Part shown: in pieces, positions 34,892-43,909 of the stretch
How the letters are laid out: each line of letters opens with the position of its first letter
Numbering within the stretch: the first letter of the stretch is position 1
Source of the DNA: Eubacterium sp. MSJ-21
GTDB lineage: Bacteria; Bacillota; Clostridia; Lachnospirales; Lachnospiraceae
NCBI RefSeq assembly: GCF_018918185.1
Contig: NZ_JAHLPZ010000001.1
Span: forward strand, 186,001 to 250,000
Reading direction: 5' to 3'
DNA: 64,000 nt
Position numbers and translations under genes: made by a program
Notes under the pieces: generated by a model
Database searches by the model: none
Told to the model about the DNA's origin: nothing
What the model saw: the letters and a program-made list of their open reading frames with translations, nothing else

Positions 34892-36451
34892 ATGCAGAAA
34901 AATACGTTAGAAGGGAAAGCCAAAACAAAAAACGGGATTAAACGGTTATGTTTTTGTGCCGTGTGTATTTTGCTTGAAGTTATATTTATGGTCTCCATGA
35001 TAACAAGACTGAACGAATATGCAGAGATTGCTAATATTATGACAAGGCTTTTGGGCATGATTTTGGTTATGGGTTTATATGCGTCAGAGCAGACTTCGTC
35101 CATGAAGATGCCGTGGATTATTCTGATACTGATATTCCCGATCATGGGTGTTGCGTTATATCTGCTGATTGGTTTAAATGGTGGCACACGGAAGATGCGC
35201 AAACGGTATGAGAAAATCGACAGCCGCATTTTCCCATTGATCCCGGCTAACAGAGATAATCTGGAAAGATTACGTTTGCAACTCCCCAAAGCCGGAAGTA
35301 TCTCCACGTATATACAGAGAAATTCAAGCTATCCGGTGTACCGGAATACAGATATCACATATTATGATGAAGCAATCAAGGGGCTTCATGCGCAGCTTGC
35401 AGATCTGGCGAAGGCAGAACATTTTATCTTTATGGAATATCATGCAATCGAGGATGCGGAAGCGTGGCATATGGTACAGGAAGTATTGGAAGACCGCGTA
35501 AAGGCGGGAGTGGAAGTCCGCGTATTCTATGATGATATGGGGTCAATTGGATTTATCAATACAGATTTTATTAAAAAGATGGAAAAAGTCGGTATCCGGT
35601 GCAGAGTATTTAATCCATTTACCCCTGGATTAAATATGTTTTTAAATAACCGGGATCATCGTAAGATTACGGTGATTGACGGTAAGGTAGGATTTACCGG
35701 AGGATATAATCTCGCAAATGAGTATTTTAATATGACCCAGCCATACGGTATGTGGAAGGATACAGGTATTCGTTTGGAAGGAGATGCGGTAAAATCCCTG
35801 ACCGTGACGTTTCTGGAGATGTGGAACGCCGTGAGTGACAAGGATGCGGATGATGTGGATGTTGAGAAATACCTTACACCGTCCGGCTACCGGGCAAGAC
35901 AGGCTGGTTTCGTGCAGCCGTATGCAGATATTCCAACCGATGATGAACAGGTTGGAGAGGAAGTCTATATCAGTATCATAAATAAAGCAGAGAAATACTG
36001 CTGGTTTATCACACCTTATCTCATTATCACGGATGAGATGACACATGCATTATGTCTGGCAGCAAAGAGGGGTGTGGATGTACGGATTGTCACGCCGGGA
36101 ATTCCGGATAAGAAGCTGATTTACAACGTTACGCGTTCGTTTTATCACGGATTGGTTAAGCATGGAGTGCGGATCTATGAGTGGACACCGGGATTTTGCC
36201 ATGCGAAAATGAGTGTGGCAGATGATTGTATGGCAACCTGCGGAACAATTAATCTGGATTACAGGAGCCTGTATCATCATTTTGAGAACGGCTGTTTCAT
36301 AGTTGACAATCCTGCTGTATTATCTATCCGACATGATCTGGAGAAAATGATGCAGGAGAGCAGGGAAGTGACAGAAAAATATTGTTCCGGACGCAGTGCG
36401 TATCTGCGTCTGGGACAATTATTCATGCGGTTATTTGCAGGACTGTTGTAG
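34892..36451 (+). CDS. cls: Cardiolipin synthase
   Basis: A 519-residue membrane-bound phospholipase D-superfamily enzyme that joins two phosphatidylglycerols into cardiolipin. Two N-terminal membrane segments lie at residues about 15-40 and 50-95. The two HKD motifs are HRKITVIDGKVGFTGG and HAKMSVADDCMATCGT. A conserved block FIFMEYHAIEDAEAWHM follows the membrane part. It starts 35 bases after the LUD gene and ends seven bases from the convergent amidohydrolase gene. Confidence 0.93.
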   Translation: MQKNTLEGKAKTKNGIKRLCFCAVCILLEVIFMVSMITRLNEYAEIANIMTRLLGMILVMGLYASEQTSSMKMPWIILILIFPIMGVALYLLIGLNGGTRKMRKRYEKIDSRIFPLIPANRDNLERLRLQLPKAGSISTYIQRNSSYPVYRNTDITYYDEAIKGLHAQLADLAKAEHFIFMEYHAIEDAEAWHMVQEVLEDRVKAGVEVRVFYDDMGSIGFINTDFIKKMEKVGIRCRVFNPFTPGLNMFLNNRDHRKITVIDGKVGFTGGYNLANEYFNMTQPYGMWKDTGIRLEGDAVKSLTVTFLEMWNAVSDKDADDVDVEKYLTPSGYRARQAGFVQPYADIPTDDEQVGEEVYISIINKAEKYCWFITPYLIITDEMTHALCLAAKRGVDVRIVTPGIPDKKLIYNVTRSFYHGLVKHGVRIYEWTPGFCHAKMSVADDCMATCGTINLDYRSLYHHFENGCFIVDNPAVLSIRHDLEKMMQESREVTEKYCSGRSAYLRLGQLFMRLFAGLL

Positions 36452-36458
36452 AAGTATT

Positions 36459-37739
36459 TTACAGGAATTTATCCAGTTCTGTTTCCACCTGTTTTTTCTT
36501 TTTAACCTTCGGATGGTCGATGATCGTGCCTCTGGCAACCACCATATCTACGTTGCGGAGCGCACGAAGATCATCTAAAGGATTCTTCGCAGTGACAATC
36601 AGATCGGCTGCTTTCCCCTTTTCAATCGATCCCGTGATATCGCCGATTCCGGCAAGCTCGGCGCTTCGCGCGGTTGCCGTATAGAGTGCAAATGCATTCG
36701 AGACACCCACGTATTTGTGGAAGTAATAAAGCTCACGCCAGAAATCGTACTGCGTGATCCATGGGCAGCCGACATCATTGCCAAGTACAACCGGGATATC
36801 GTTTGCCAGTGCCTTCTTGGAGCAATCTACGATTCCTTCGAATACGACATTGCCATTAAATTGCTCAACTTCGGTCGCATTTGTGATAGAGCGGTCGAAG
36901 AGCGCATATGGCAGAGCCGGTGAGATCGTTGTGCAGAGGAATGCCCCCCGTTCCTTGAATAATTCAATCATCGCATCATCCATCTTCGCACCGTGCTCGA
37001 TCGAGTCGACACCATTTTCCAGAGCCATGCGGACACCCTCCGGAGATTCCACATGGGCGGAAACAATATAGCCGTCGGCATGTGCTTTGTCGCAGACGGC
37101 ACGCACCATATCCGGCGACATCTTCAGCTCGCCCGGGACACCCTTTTCTTTGGCATCTAACACACCGCCGGTAATCATGAGCTTCACTAAGTCAACCTTT
37201 TCCTTCTTTGACTGTTCGAGATGTGCAAGTGCTTCCGGGATGGAGGCAGCGGCAATCGCAACCGAACCTGCCATGTGTCCACCCGGAACCGAGATGCCCT
37301 CGTTGGCAGCGAGGATACGCGGACCCACCTTTGTTCCGGCGGCAATCTCATCCCGCAGGCGGGTGTCGAAGCTTCCGAGTCCGCCGACCGTCCGGATCGT
37401 CGTGACACCACTTAGCAGTTCATCCTTCGCAAAGTCGGAAACCATCTTGTAAGCGACGGCACGTGTCAGGGAAGAACGCATTATCTTCTTCACGAGTTTT
37501 TCATTGTCACGCTGTTTTTTCTGCGGCTTTCCATTTCCGGCAAGATGCACATGCATGTTGATGAGACCGGGCATGATATAACGTCCCTGTAAATCTATGG
37601 TTTCGTAGCCGGAAAGATCGGCTGTATCCGGTACGATATCGGTGATTGTGCCATCCTGTACGAGGATGCAAAGCCCGGTCTGCACCTGCATGTCTTTGGT
37701 TCCATCCAGTATCTTTCCATTTGTAAATGCGTAATTCAT
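36459..37739 (-). CDS. Amidohydrolase-superfamily metal-dependent hydrolase
   Basis: A 426-residue enzyme of the imidazolonepropionase/Xaa-Pro dipeptidase-like amidohydrolase group. The metal site begins with INMHVHLAGNG; other expected ligands are in KLMITGG (lysine), IVSAHVESPEG and IEHGAKMDD (histidines) and VVLGNDVG (aspartate). The end KGKAADLIVTAKNPLDDL is a superfamily signature. The substrate is not evident. The start at 37739 follows CGGAGG; longer frames lack a ribosome site. Confidence 0.87.
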   Translation of the reverse strand: MNYAFTNGKILDGTKDMQVQTGLCILVQDGTITDIVPDTADLSGYETIDLQGRYIMPGLINMHVHLAGNGKPQKKQRDNEKLVKKIMRSSLTRAVAYKMVSDFAKDELLSGVTTIRTVGGLGSFDTRLRDEIAAGTKVGPRILAANEGISVPGGHMAGSVAIAAASIPEALAHLEQSKKEKVDLVKLMITGGVLDAKEKGVPGELKMSPDMVRAVCDKAHADGYIVSAHVESPEGVRMALENGVDSIEHGAKMDDAMIELFKERGAFLCTTISPALPYALFDRSITNATEVEQFNGNVVFEGIVDCSKKALANDIPVVLGNDVGCPWITQYDFWRELYYFHKYVGVSNAFALYTATARSAELAGIGDITGSIEKGKAADLIVTAKNPLDDLRALRNVDMVVARGTIIDHPKVKKKKQVETELDKFL

Positions 37740-37890
37740 AAGCACCCCTCCGTTCTTAATTCTATGTCCACTATACAATAGTTGGAGATGATCTGGCAAT
37801 ATTCGGGATCGCAGGAATGTCATGCAAATTGACAATTCTGAAACGGGTATCTGTCGCGGATTCCGGCTGTGGCATGAGTGAACATGTATA

Positions 37891-37996
37891 TTTACATTTT
37901 GAATACACCTGTGCTATACTGTGCGCAGAAAATTTGTGTGAATTTTTCTAATGAATATTTTCGTCACACCCATTTGTTTGGGTGTGACTTTTTATT
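37891..37996 (+). promoter_or_regulatory. Promoter and attenuator-like leader of MATE gene 2
   Basis: TTTACA (37891-37896) and extended -10 TGC-TATACT (37912-37920) form the promoter. A perfect terminator, GTCACACCC-ATTTGTTT-GGGTGTGAC followed by TTTTTA (37963-37993), lies between promoter and gene. GTGTGA (37936-37941) can pair with TCACAC (37964-37969), the left arm of the terminator, so an alternative antiterminator fold exists. This suggests control by premature termination, through an unknown signal. Confidence 0.55.
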
Positions 37997-38015
37997 TTGG
38001 AAAGGAGCTGGTACT

Positions 38016-39350
38016 ATGGAAACGGATAACAAAATGGGACAGGAACCGATAAATAAGCTGATTTTGCAGATGTCCATGCCGCCGTTATTCTCTATGTTTT
38101 TGCAGTATTCATACAATCTGGTGGATAGTATGTTTGTTGCAAAAATCAACGAGCAGGCGTTGGCTGCAGTTTCGTTGTCTTTCCCGATTACAACTTTGAT
38201 GAATGCGTTGTCTATCTGGCTTGGCGTCGGTGTTAATGTACGCATAGCCAGTTATCTCGGACAGAAAAGGCAGGAGAAGGCAGACCGCGTAGCAACACTT
38301 GGATTGATTGTCTCTGTGATTCTTGGAATATGCGTGAACCTGTTCGTGCTTGCAATCATGAAGCCGTACTATCGTGCCTTTACAAATGATGCGCAGATAT
38401 TCTCCTATGGCATGACCTATATGCAGATATGTGCATTTATGCAGATCCCGAATATGGTGCATATTCTAATTCAGAAAGAGTTGCAGGCGACCGGAAATAT
38501 GCTTGCTCCAATGTGGTTTCAGATTGCGGGAGTTGTATTTAATTTTATATTTGATCCGTTGTTGATCTTCGGGATTGGACCATTCCCGAAAATGGAAATC
38601 GCAGGAGCGGCACTTGCCACGGTGCTTGGATATACTTTATCCATGTTGATCGCATTGGTTATGATTCTGTTTACGAAGCAGAAGGTGCGTCTGCAGTTCC
38701 AGGGATTCCGCATTGAGGGGAAGATGTTAGGTGATGTGTTTGCCAGCGGACTGCCGTCCTTTATCATGAATGCGCTTGGATCATTTATGGTGACCTTTGT
38801 AAATATATTTCTGGTAGCATATTCAGACACTGCAGTGGCGTTCTTCGGCGCGTATTTCAAGGTGCAGCAGCTGATTGTTATGACAGTAAATGGTCTGATT
38901 CAGGGATGCCTGCCGATTATGAGCTTCAATTATGGCGCGGGAAAGAAAGATCGGTTACAGCAGTCGTATCGCAGTGGAAGAAAGATTGCGACATGCATGA
39001 TGGCAGTTGGAACATTGTTGGTGTTGGTTTTCCCCAATCAGATATTAGCACTGTTTTCTGCATCAAAAGCTATGCGGGAGTTCGGCATTCCGGCTATGCG
39101 GATTATGGCAATCGGATTTATATTCAGTGGGATTTCAACGATGGCTGCTACCTATGCGCAGGCGACGAACAAACTGATACAGAGTATTGTGATTCAATTG
39201 CTGCGGCAGGCAGTTCTGCTTCTTCCGGTTATGTGGGTCTGCAATTTGTTATTCCATATATGGGGAATCTGGATTGCGTTTCCAATTACCGAGATAGTCG
39301 TTATGATTGTATCCATACTGATTGTAAAAAGTGATAAAATATCGCGATAA
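38016..39350 (+). CDS. MATE-family multidrug efflux transporter
   Basis: A 444-residue membrane protein with about 12 hydrophobic segments. It begins MGQEPINKLILQMSMPPLFS, the typical N-terminus of clostridial MATE proteins, with the paired motif NYGAGKKDRLQQSYRSGRK in the second half. ATG 38016 follows AAAGGAG; the open frame continues 46 codons upstream, but that stretch contains the promoter and terminator. It is preceded by an attenuator-like leader and has no adjacent regulator gene. Confidence 0.92.
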   Translation: METDNKMGQEPINKLILQMSMPPLFSMFLQYSYNLVDSMFVAKINEQALAAVSLSFPITTLMNALSIWLGVGVNVRIASYLGQKRQEKADRVATLGLIVSVILGICVNLFVLAIMKPYYRAFTNDAQIFSYGMTYMQICAFMQIPNMVHILIQKELQATGNMLAPMWFQIAGVVFNFIFDPLLIFGIGPFPKMEIAGAALATVLGYTLSMLIALVMILFTKQKVRLQFQGFRIEGKMLGDVFASGLPSFIMNALGSFMVTFVNIFLVAYSDTAVAFFGAYFKVQQLIVMTVNGLIQGCLPIMSFNYGAGKKDRLQQSYRSGRKIATCMMAVGTLLVLVFPNQILALFSASKAMREFGIPAMRIMAIGFIFSGISTMAATYAQATNKLIQSIVIQLLRQAVLLLPVMWVCNLLFHIWGIWIAFPITEIVVMIVSILIVKSDKISR

Positions 39351-39410
39351 GCAATCAAAATTTATTTTGGTACTTGATTCATAAAAATCAATCTGTTAGA
39401 ATACACATAT

Positions 39411-39534
39411 AAAAAGGGAGTAGCTTGCCGGTCGCGGTTCACTTCTTCGTCAAGACAGTTATTGAAACATATAACTCGGAAAGTGATGAAATAGCGAGAC
39501 TTTTACTGTTTACGCAGTAGGAGTCTCTTTTTTT
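39411..39534 (+). ncRNA. yybP-ykoY manganese riboswitch with terminator
   Basis: The conserved yybP-ykoY ends are visible: GGGAGTAGC (39415-39424) near the start and AGCGAGACTTT (39493-39503) at the end, with a helical middle in between. GAGACT (39496-39501) also pairs with AGTCTC (39522-39527), strengthened by ACTG/CAGT, and followed by seven T residues (39528-39534). This terminator reuses the aptamer's 3' strand, so Mn2+ binding should prevent termination and turn on the antiporter gene downstream. Confidence 0.85.
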
Positions 39535-39576
39535 ATACCTACTGCAAAATAAAACAAAGAAAGAGAGGTAGAAAGG

Positions 39577-40506
39577 ATGTTCTTGAAGGTTGTTATTTTG
39601 TTGGTAGGTTTTTTGTTTCTTGTAAAGGGGGCAGACTGGTTTGTAGAGGGGGCGGCGAGTATCGCGAAGAAGCTCGGGATTCCGCAGCTCATCATCGGTC
39701 TGACGATTGTAGCGATGGGAACAAGTATGCCGGAGGCGGCGGTTAGTATCACGGCGGCGCTGCAGAAGAATGCGGGAATCACGATTGGAAATATCGTGGG
39801 AAGTAATATCCTCAACATTCTGATCATTCTTGGTGTGACAGCGGTGATCACGAATGTAGCAATCCAGACGTCAACGTTTCGCTATGAGATACCATTTATG
39901 ATGGTAGTTACAATCATACTGCTGGTATTTGGAATAACCGGTGGGAAAGTGACATTCGTAGAAGGTATTATTTTCTGGTTTTTGTTCCTGTTATATCTTG
40001 GTTATCTGTTTGTGATGGCGAAGAAAGGAACCAATGAGGAAGAAGGCGAAACAAAGGATTACCCGGTATGGAAATGTATTCTTTTCATGGTGATCGGCGG
40101 TGTGCTCGTTGTAAAGGGAAGCGATTTCGCGGTCAGCGGAGCATCTGCAATCGCACGGTATTTCGGTATGAGCGAGCGGTTTATCGGACTTACGATTGTA
40201 GCACTTGGCACCTCACTTCCGGAGCTTGTGACATCTGTCACAGCAGCGCGGAAAGGAAATGCGGGAATTGCAATCGGAAATATCGTGGGTAGCAATATTT
40301 TCAATATCTTGTTCGTAATCGGTACAACTGCACTCATCTGTACAGTGCCATTTGAGAGCAAATTCATCATAGATACGATCATTGCGGTTGTGGTTGGTGC
40401 GATCTTGTGGATCGGAACATATAAGCATAAGGAGCTGCGGCGTCCATGCGGCATCTTCATGTTACTTTGTTATGTGGCGTATTTCGTGTATCTGTGTATG
40501 ATGTAA
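39577..40506 (+). CDS. Calcium/cation antiporter (CaCA family), probably Mn2+ or Ca2+ exporter
   Basis: A 309-residue membrane protein of the YrbG/CaCA type with two homologous halves. The alpha repeats are visible as GLTIVAMGTSMPEAAVSI with GNIVGSNILNIL, and GLTIVALGTSLPELVTSV with GNIVGSNIFNIL. About ten membrane segments are present. The family exchanges Ca2+ or related cations for sodium or protons. Since the leader is a manganese riboswitch, Mn2+ efflux or detoxification is the likely role here. The ATG follows AAAGAGAGG-type purine sequence. Confidence 0.92.
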   Translation: MFLKVVILLVGFLFLVKGADWFVEGAASIAKKLGIPQLIIGLTIVAMGTSMPEAAVSITAALQKNAGITIGNIVGSNILNILIILGVTAVITNVAIQTSTFRYEIPFMMVVTIILLVFGITGGKVTFVEGIIFWFLFLLYLGYLFVMAKKGTNEEEGETKDYPVWKCILFMVIGGVLVVKGSDFAVSGASAIARYFGMSERFIGLTIVALGTSLPELVTSVTAARKGNAGIAIGNIVGSNIFNILFVIGTTALICTVPFESKFIIDTIIAVVVGAILWIGTYKHKELRRPCGIFMLLCYVAYFVYLCMM

Positions 40507-40940
40507 AGGATGTTTATTGGGAAATTCTTCTAGTTTGACTTTTTCTCCCCAATAAAAATATGTATGTAGCAAGCTGGTTGGGGGAATTTTTCAGAATTAG
40601 AAAAATTCCCCCAATGAATATTGCAATTCTGACAATTTCACTGGGTAAAAAATTCTAATTTCAAAAAATTCCTCAATACCGCCAATAAACAAGAAAAATA
40701 GTTGGGTAAAAAAGTGGCAATCAGCAAAAGTCACCCAACAGCAGTCAACAATATCCCCAAATTCATACAAAAACCACACTGCAACAGTCATCTATATCAA
40801 CCAATTCATACAAAAACGTACACTATGCGAATAAAAAATAAAAAACATTCGTAAAACCTCTTGACAAATAAGTTAGTCAGAACTAACATATATACGAATA
40901 AAACAACAAAAATGTTCGCATATAGCAGGGAGGACGCAGA
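40507..40940 (+). other. Intergenic region with inverted and direct repeats and the ABC-exporter promoter
   Basis: A perfect 14-bp inverted repeat, TTGGGGGAATTTTT/AAAAATTCCCCCAA with a 9-base loop (about 40579-40615), may act as a bidirectional terminator. GTTGGGT/ACCCAAC (40703-40740) is a second one. AATTCATACAAAAAC is repeated at 40760-40774 and 40803-40817. The promoter at 40861-40889 is listed separately. No supported gene was found in this stretch. Confidence 0.6.
40861..40889 (+). promoter_or_regulatory. Promoter with inverted-repeat operator (ABC exporter)
   Basis: TTGACA (40861-40866), 17 bases, TAACAT (40884-40889). The spacer contains a perfect inverted repeat GTTAGT-CAGA-ACTAAC (40872-40887). 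It closely matches the promoter at 27421-27449 in both boxes and in repeat placement. Agreement with the DtxR/IdeR consensus is 13 of 19. The TetR protein encoded at the end of this operon is an alternative binder. Confidence 0.65.
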
Positions 40941-41639
40941 ATGTTTATCGAAGGAAAAAATCTGGTGAAGAAATACGGAAAGGGAGAAGCCACGGTGTTC
41001 GCGCTCGATCATACCGAGTTTGGAATCGAGAAGGGCGAGATCGTCGTAATCTTAGGTCCGAGTGGAAGTGGTAAAAGTACATTGCTGAATATCCTTGGCG
41101 GTCTGGATAAGTTGACCGAGGGAAGTATGCTGGTAGACGGAACCAATCTGGAGAAGATGTCTGCCAAAGAGCTGGAGCTGTATCGGAGGGAGAAGCTTGG
41201 ATTCGTATTTCAGTCCTACAATCTGACGCCGGATCTGACCGTGCGTGAGAATATTGAGATGACAGCAGAGCTTGTACGGGAACCTCTCAGCACTGACACA
41301 CTGATCGAGGAACTGGGACTGAAGAAGTATGAGACACATTTTCCAAAGGAGCTTTCCGGTGGTCAGCAGCAGCGTGTCGCCATCGCGCGGGCAATGGTGA
41401 AGAAGCCGGATATCCTTCTCTGCGACGAGCTGACCGGTGCGCTTGATACAAAGTCATCAAAGGATGTATTGCAGCGTGTACAGAAAATGAATGATACATA
41501 TAAGACGACAGTCGTGATTATTACACACAACCTGAACATCGCCGGAATGGCAGACCGGATCATCAAGATCACGGATGGCAAGGTTGTATCCAATCAGAAG
41601 AATGCAGATAAGAAACGAGTAGAGGAGATGGAGTTGTAA
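40941..41639 (+). CDS. ABC transporter ATP-binding protein (MacB/LolD type)
   Basis: A 232-residue ATPase. Walker A is LGPSGSGKSTLLNILGG, signature LSGGQQQRVAIARA and Walker B ILLCDELTGALD. The sequence FVFQSYNLTPDLTV is typical of the MacB/BceA group. It drives the FtsX-type permease whose gene starts two bases after its stop. AGGGAGGA precedes the ATG. The operon continues with a TetR regulator. Confidence 0.94.
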   Translation: MFIEGKNLVKKYGKGEATVFALDHTEFGIEKGEIVVILGPSGSGKSTLLNILGGLDKLTEGSMLVDGTNLEKMSAKELELYRREKLGFVFQSYNLTPDLTVRENIEMTAELVREPLSTDTLIEELGLKKYETHFPKELSGGQQQRVAIARAMVKKPDILLCDELTGALDTKSSKDVLQRVQKMNDTYKTTVVIITHNLNIAGMADRIIKITDGKVVSNQKNADKKRVEEMEL

Positions 41640-41640
41640 T

Positions 41641-43878
41641 ATGACGATCAATAAGAGAGCTGGGCGCAGCATAAAGAAAAACATCGCGTTTTATATTATC
41701 AGTATCATTCTTACGATGCTGACATCTATGGTGATTGTTGCCGCGGTGTCAACCGGACACACACTGACAAAGGTTGTGGATGATTTTGTGAAGAACTATA
41801 AGGCGGAGGATGCGGAGTTTGTCACTTATCAGCCGTTGTCCGATGCAGATATGGAGAAGCTCGAACAGGAATATGATGTGATACTGGAACACAGCCGGTA
41901 TAAGGATGAAAATGTGGAAAGTGGGGATTTAAAAGGAGCTACGATCCGTGTATTCCCGATGCCGGAGAAGCTGAACCTCTGTGAGGTGCGGGACGGACAC
42001 GAACCGGGCGATGGGGAAGCACTTCTGACACAGGATTTTGCGGATATGCATGACATCCGGGTTGGAGATACGATTTCTCTTGGGGCGTATGCTTATAAAG
42101 TATCTGCCTACACGACGAAAGCAGATTATATCTATATGCTTGAGAAGCTGTCCGGTTATATTGATAGTGAGAAATTCGCACTTGTTGTGGTCAACCGCAA
42201 GGAGTATGACAACATTGATGCAGATGAGACAAGCTATTATTCTATCAAATACAACAAGGATAATTCCAATGAAGTGCGTGAGAAGCTAAATGAGGATTAT
42301 GTGATTGCAAGCTATATGGCGGCAACTACGAATACGCGAATCTCCATGCCGGTCAACGAGGGCGATGCCGTTACGAATATGGCGACCATGTATGCGCCGG
42401 TCATGTTCATCATCATTATCACACTCGTTGTTATGGTACTTGGAAGAAATATCAGACAGGAACAGTATCTGCTTGGCACATTTCTGGCACTTGGATTTTC
42501 CAAGAAGCAGATCATAAGACATTATATGCGGTATGGGGTATTGCCGGGAGTTGTTGGAAGTGTACTTGGCTTGATCGTGTCCGTTCCGCTGACCGGGGTA
42601 CTGTGCAGATTCTATATCGAATATGATTTTGAAAAGCTTACGTATACACCGAACTACGATGTATCATCGATCGTTATAGCACTGGTGGTACCAACCGTCC
42701 TTTACTATGCGGCTATCGCAATCCAGGCGGCAAAGCTCTTGAAGAAGTCACCGGTCGATCTCTTAAGAAACACAGGAAAAGATACGAAGACAGTTGGCGT
42801 GATGAAGAAGAGTCATGCAAAGACACAGACAAAGATGCGGGTGCGGAGCGTGATCGGACATCCGGGAAGAAGCATTGTAACGGCATTTGGTGTGGCTGTC
42901 GCTGCATTCTGTATTCTGACAGGATTTATTATGAAAGACAGTCTGGATACGCTGATGCATGGAGGACTTACAAGCTCTATCAAGTACGAATATCTGTACC
43001 GGCTGAATTCGTTAGAGGAAGGCACGCCGGAGCAGGGCGAGGCGTTGTTCCAGAATTACTATGAGGTAGAGGGAAACACAGTACAGCTTTTGGCACAGGG
43101 AATCAGCAAGGATTCGAAATATTTCCCGGACAAGACGGACGGTGGTGACGCGCTTGATCTGGACAAATATTATCTGACAAGTGCGGCTGCACAGACCTAT
43201 GGTATAAAGACAGGTGATACGCTTACCTTCAGCAATATTGCAGATCTGAAAGAACATAAGGTAACAATCAGTGGTATCGTGACGGACAACACGCATTGCT
43301 ATCTGTACACAGGAAGAGAAAATGCAACGGCGCTGGCAGGTGTAGACAGTGACGCCTATAACTGCATTATAAGCAAGGATGCATTGTCACTTGACAAAGA
43401 CCGCGTGGCAAGTGAGACAACCATGACTGTCACGGCAGACACGATGGAAAATATGATGGGACCGATGCATGCAATCATGGTTATATTTGAGATCGTAGGT
43501 GTTGTGCTTGGTGTATTTGTGCTGTATCTGATTATCAACATGATCGTGGCAGAAACAGCAACCAATATCTCGGTTATGAAGGTACTTGGTTTCAGCCAGA
43601 AAGAGATTTCAAACCGGGTACTGAATGTCAACCATATTCTGGTATGCATCGGATATTTGATTGGAATCCCGGCTGCATATATGTTTGTCAAGGTCGGTTA
43701 TTCAGATACAATCGAGAATTATGGTATGCTGTTGTCACCGGTTCTCACAGCCAGAACGTTGGTGATCGGTTTCGTACTTACATGGGTAGTCTATGAGATT
43801 TCCCTTCTTCTCCAGAAGAAAAAAATATCAAGGATTGACATGGTGGAAGCTTTGAAGGAAAATAACAGAAACAAGTAG
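41641..43878 (+). CDS. ABC transporter permease with two FtsX domains
   Basis: A 745-residue membrane protein. An N-terminal segment and a large extracytoplasmic region (residues about 45-250) are followed by three membrane segments, a second extracytoplasmic region (about 430-600), and three final segments ending GFVLTWVVYEISLLL. This is the duplicated FtsX/MacB-like layout, with TNISVMKVLGFSQKEISNRV as the C-terminal FtsX signature. Such exporters handle peptides, lipids or antibiotics by a mechanical mechanism; the substrate is unknown. Confidence 0.9.
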   Translation: MTINKRAGRSIKKNIAFYIISIILTMLTSMVIVAAVSTGHTLTKVVDDFVKNYKAEDAEFVTYQPLSDADMEKLEQEYDVILEHSRYKDENVESGDLKGATIRVFPMPEKLNLCEVRDGHEPGDGEALLTQDFADMHDIRVGDTISLGAYAYKVSAYTTKADYIYMLEKLSGYIDSEKFALVVVNRKEYDNIDADETSYYSIKYNKDNSNEVREKLNEDYVIASYMAATTNTRISMPVNEGDAVTNMATMYAPVMFIIIITLVVMVLGRNIRQEQYLLGTFLALGFSKKQIIRHYMRYGVLPGVVGSVLGLIVSVPLTGVLCRFYIEYDFEKLTYTPNYDVSSIVIALVVPTVLYYAAIAIQAAKLLKKSPVDLLRNTGKDTKTVGVMKKSHAKTQTKMRVRSVIGHPGRSIVTAFGVAVAAFCILTGFIMKDSLDTLMHGGLTSSIKYEYLYRLNSLEEGTPEQGEALFQNYYEVEGNTVQLLAQGISKDSKYFPDKTDGGDALDLDKYYLTSAAAQTYGIKTGDTLTFSNIADLKEHKVTISGIVTDNTHCYLYTGRENATALAGVDSDAYNCIISKDALSLDKDRVASETTMTVTADTMENMMGPMHAIMVIFEIVGVVLGVFVLYLIINMIVAETATNISVMKVLGFSQKEISNRVLNVNHILVCIGYLIGIPAAYMFVKVGYSDTIENYGMLLSPVLTARTLVIGFVLTWVVYEISLLLQKKKISRIDMVEALKENNRNK

Positions 43879-43909
43879 ATTTCTTCAGAAGTTTTTTGGG
43901 AGGATACAG

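Noticed and set aside
37951-38049. A 32-codon leader peptide before MATE gene 2, reminiscent of drug-induced leader peptides.
   Set aside because: No Shine-Dalgarno sequence precedes it and it overlaps the MATE start in another frame; kept only as a remark on the attenuator.
40597-40791. A 64-codon Phe-rich minus-strand frame.
   Set aside because: It lies in AT-rich repeats, has no ribosome site and its sequence looks random.
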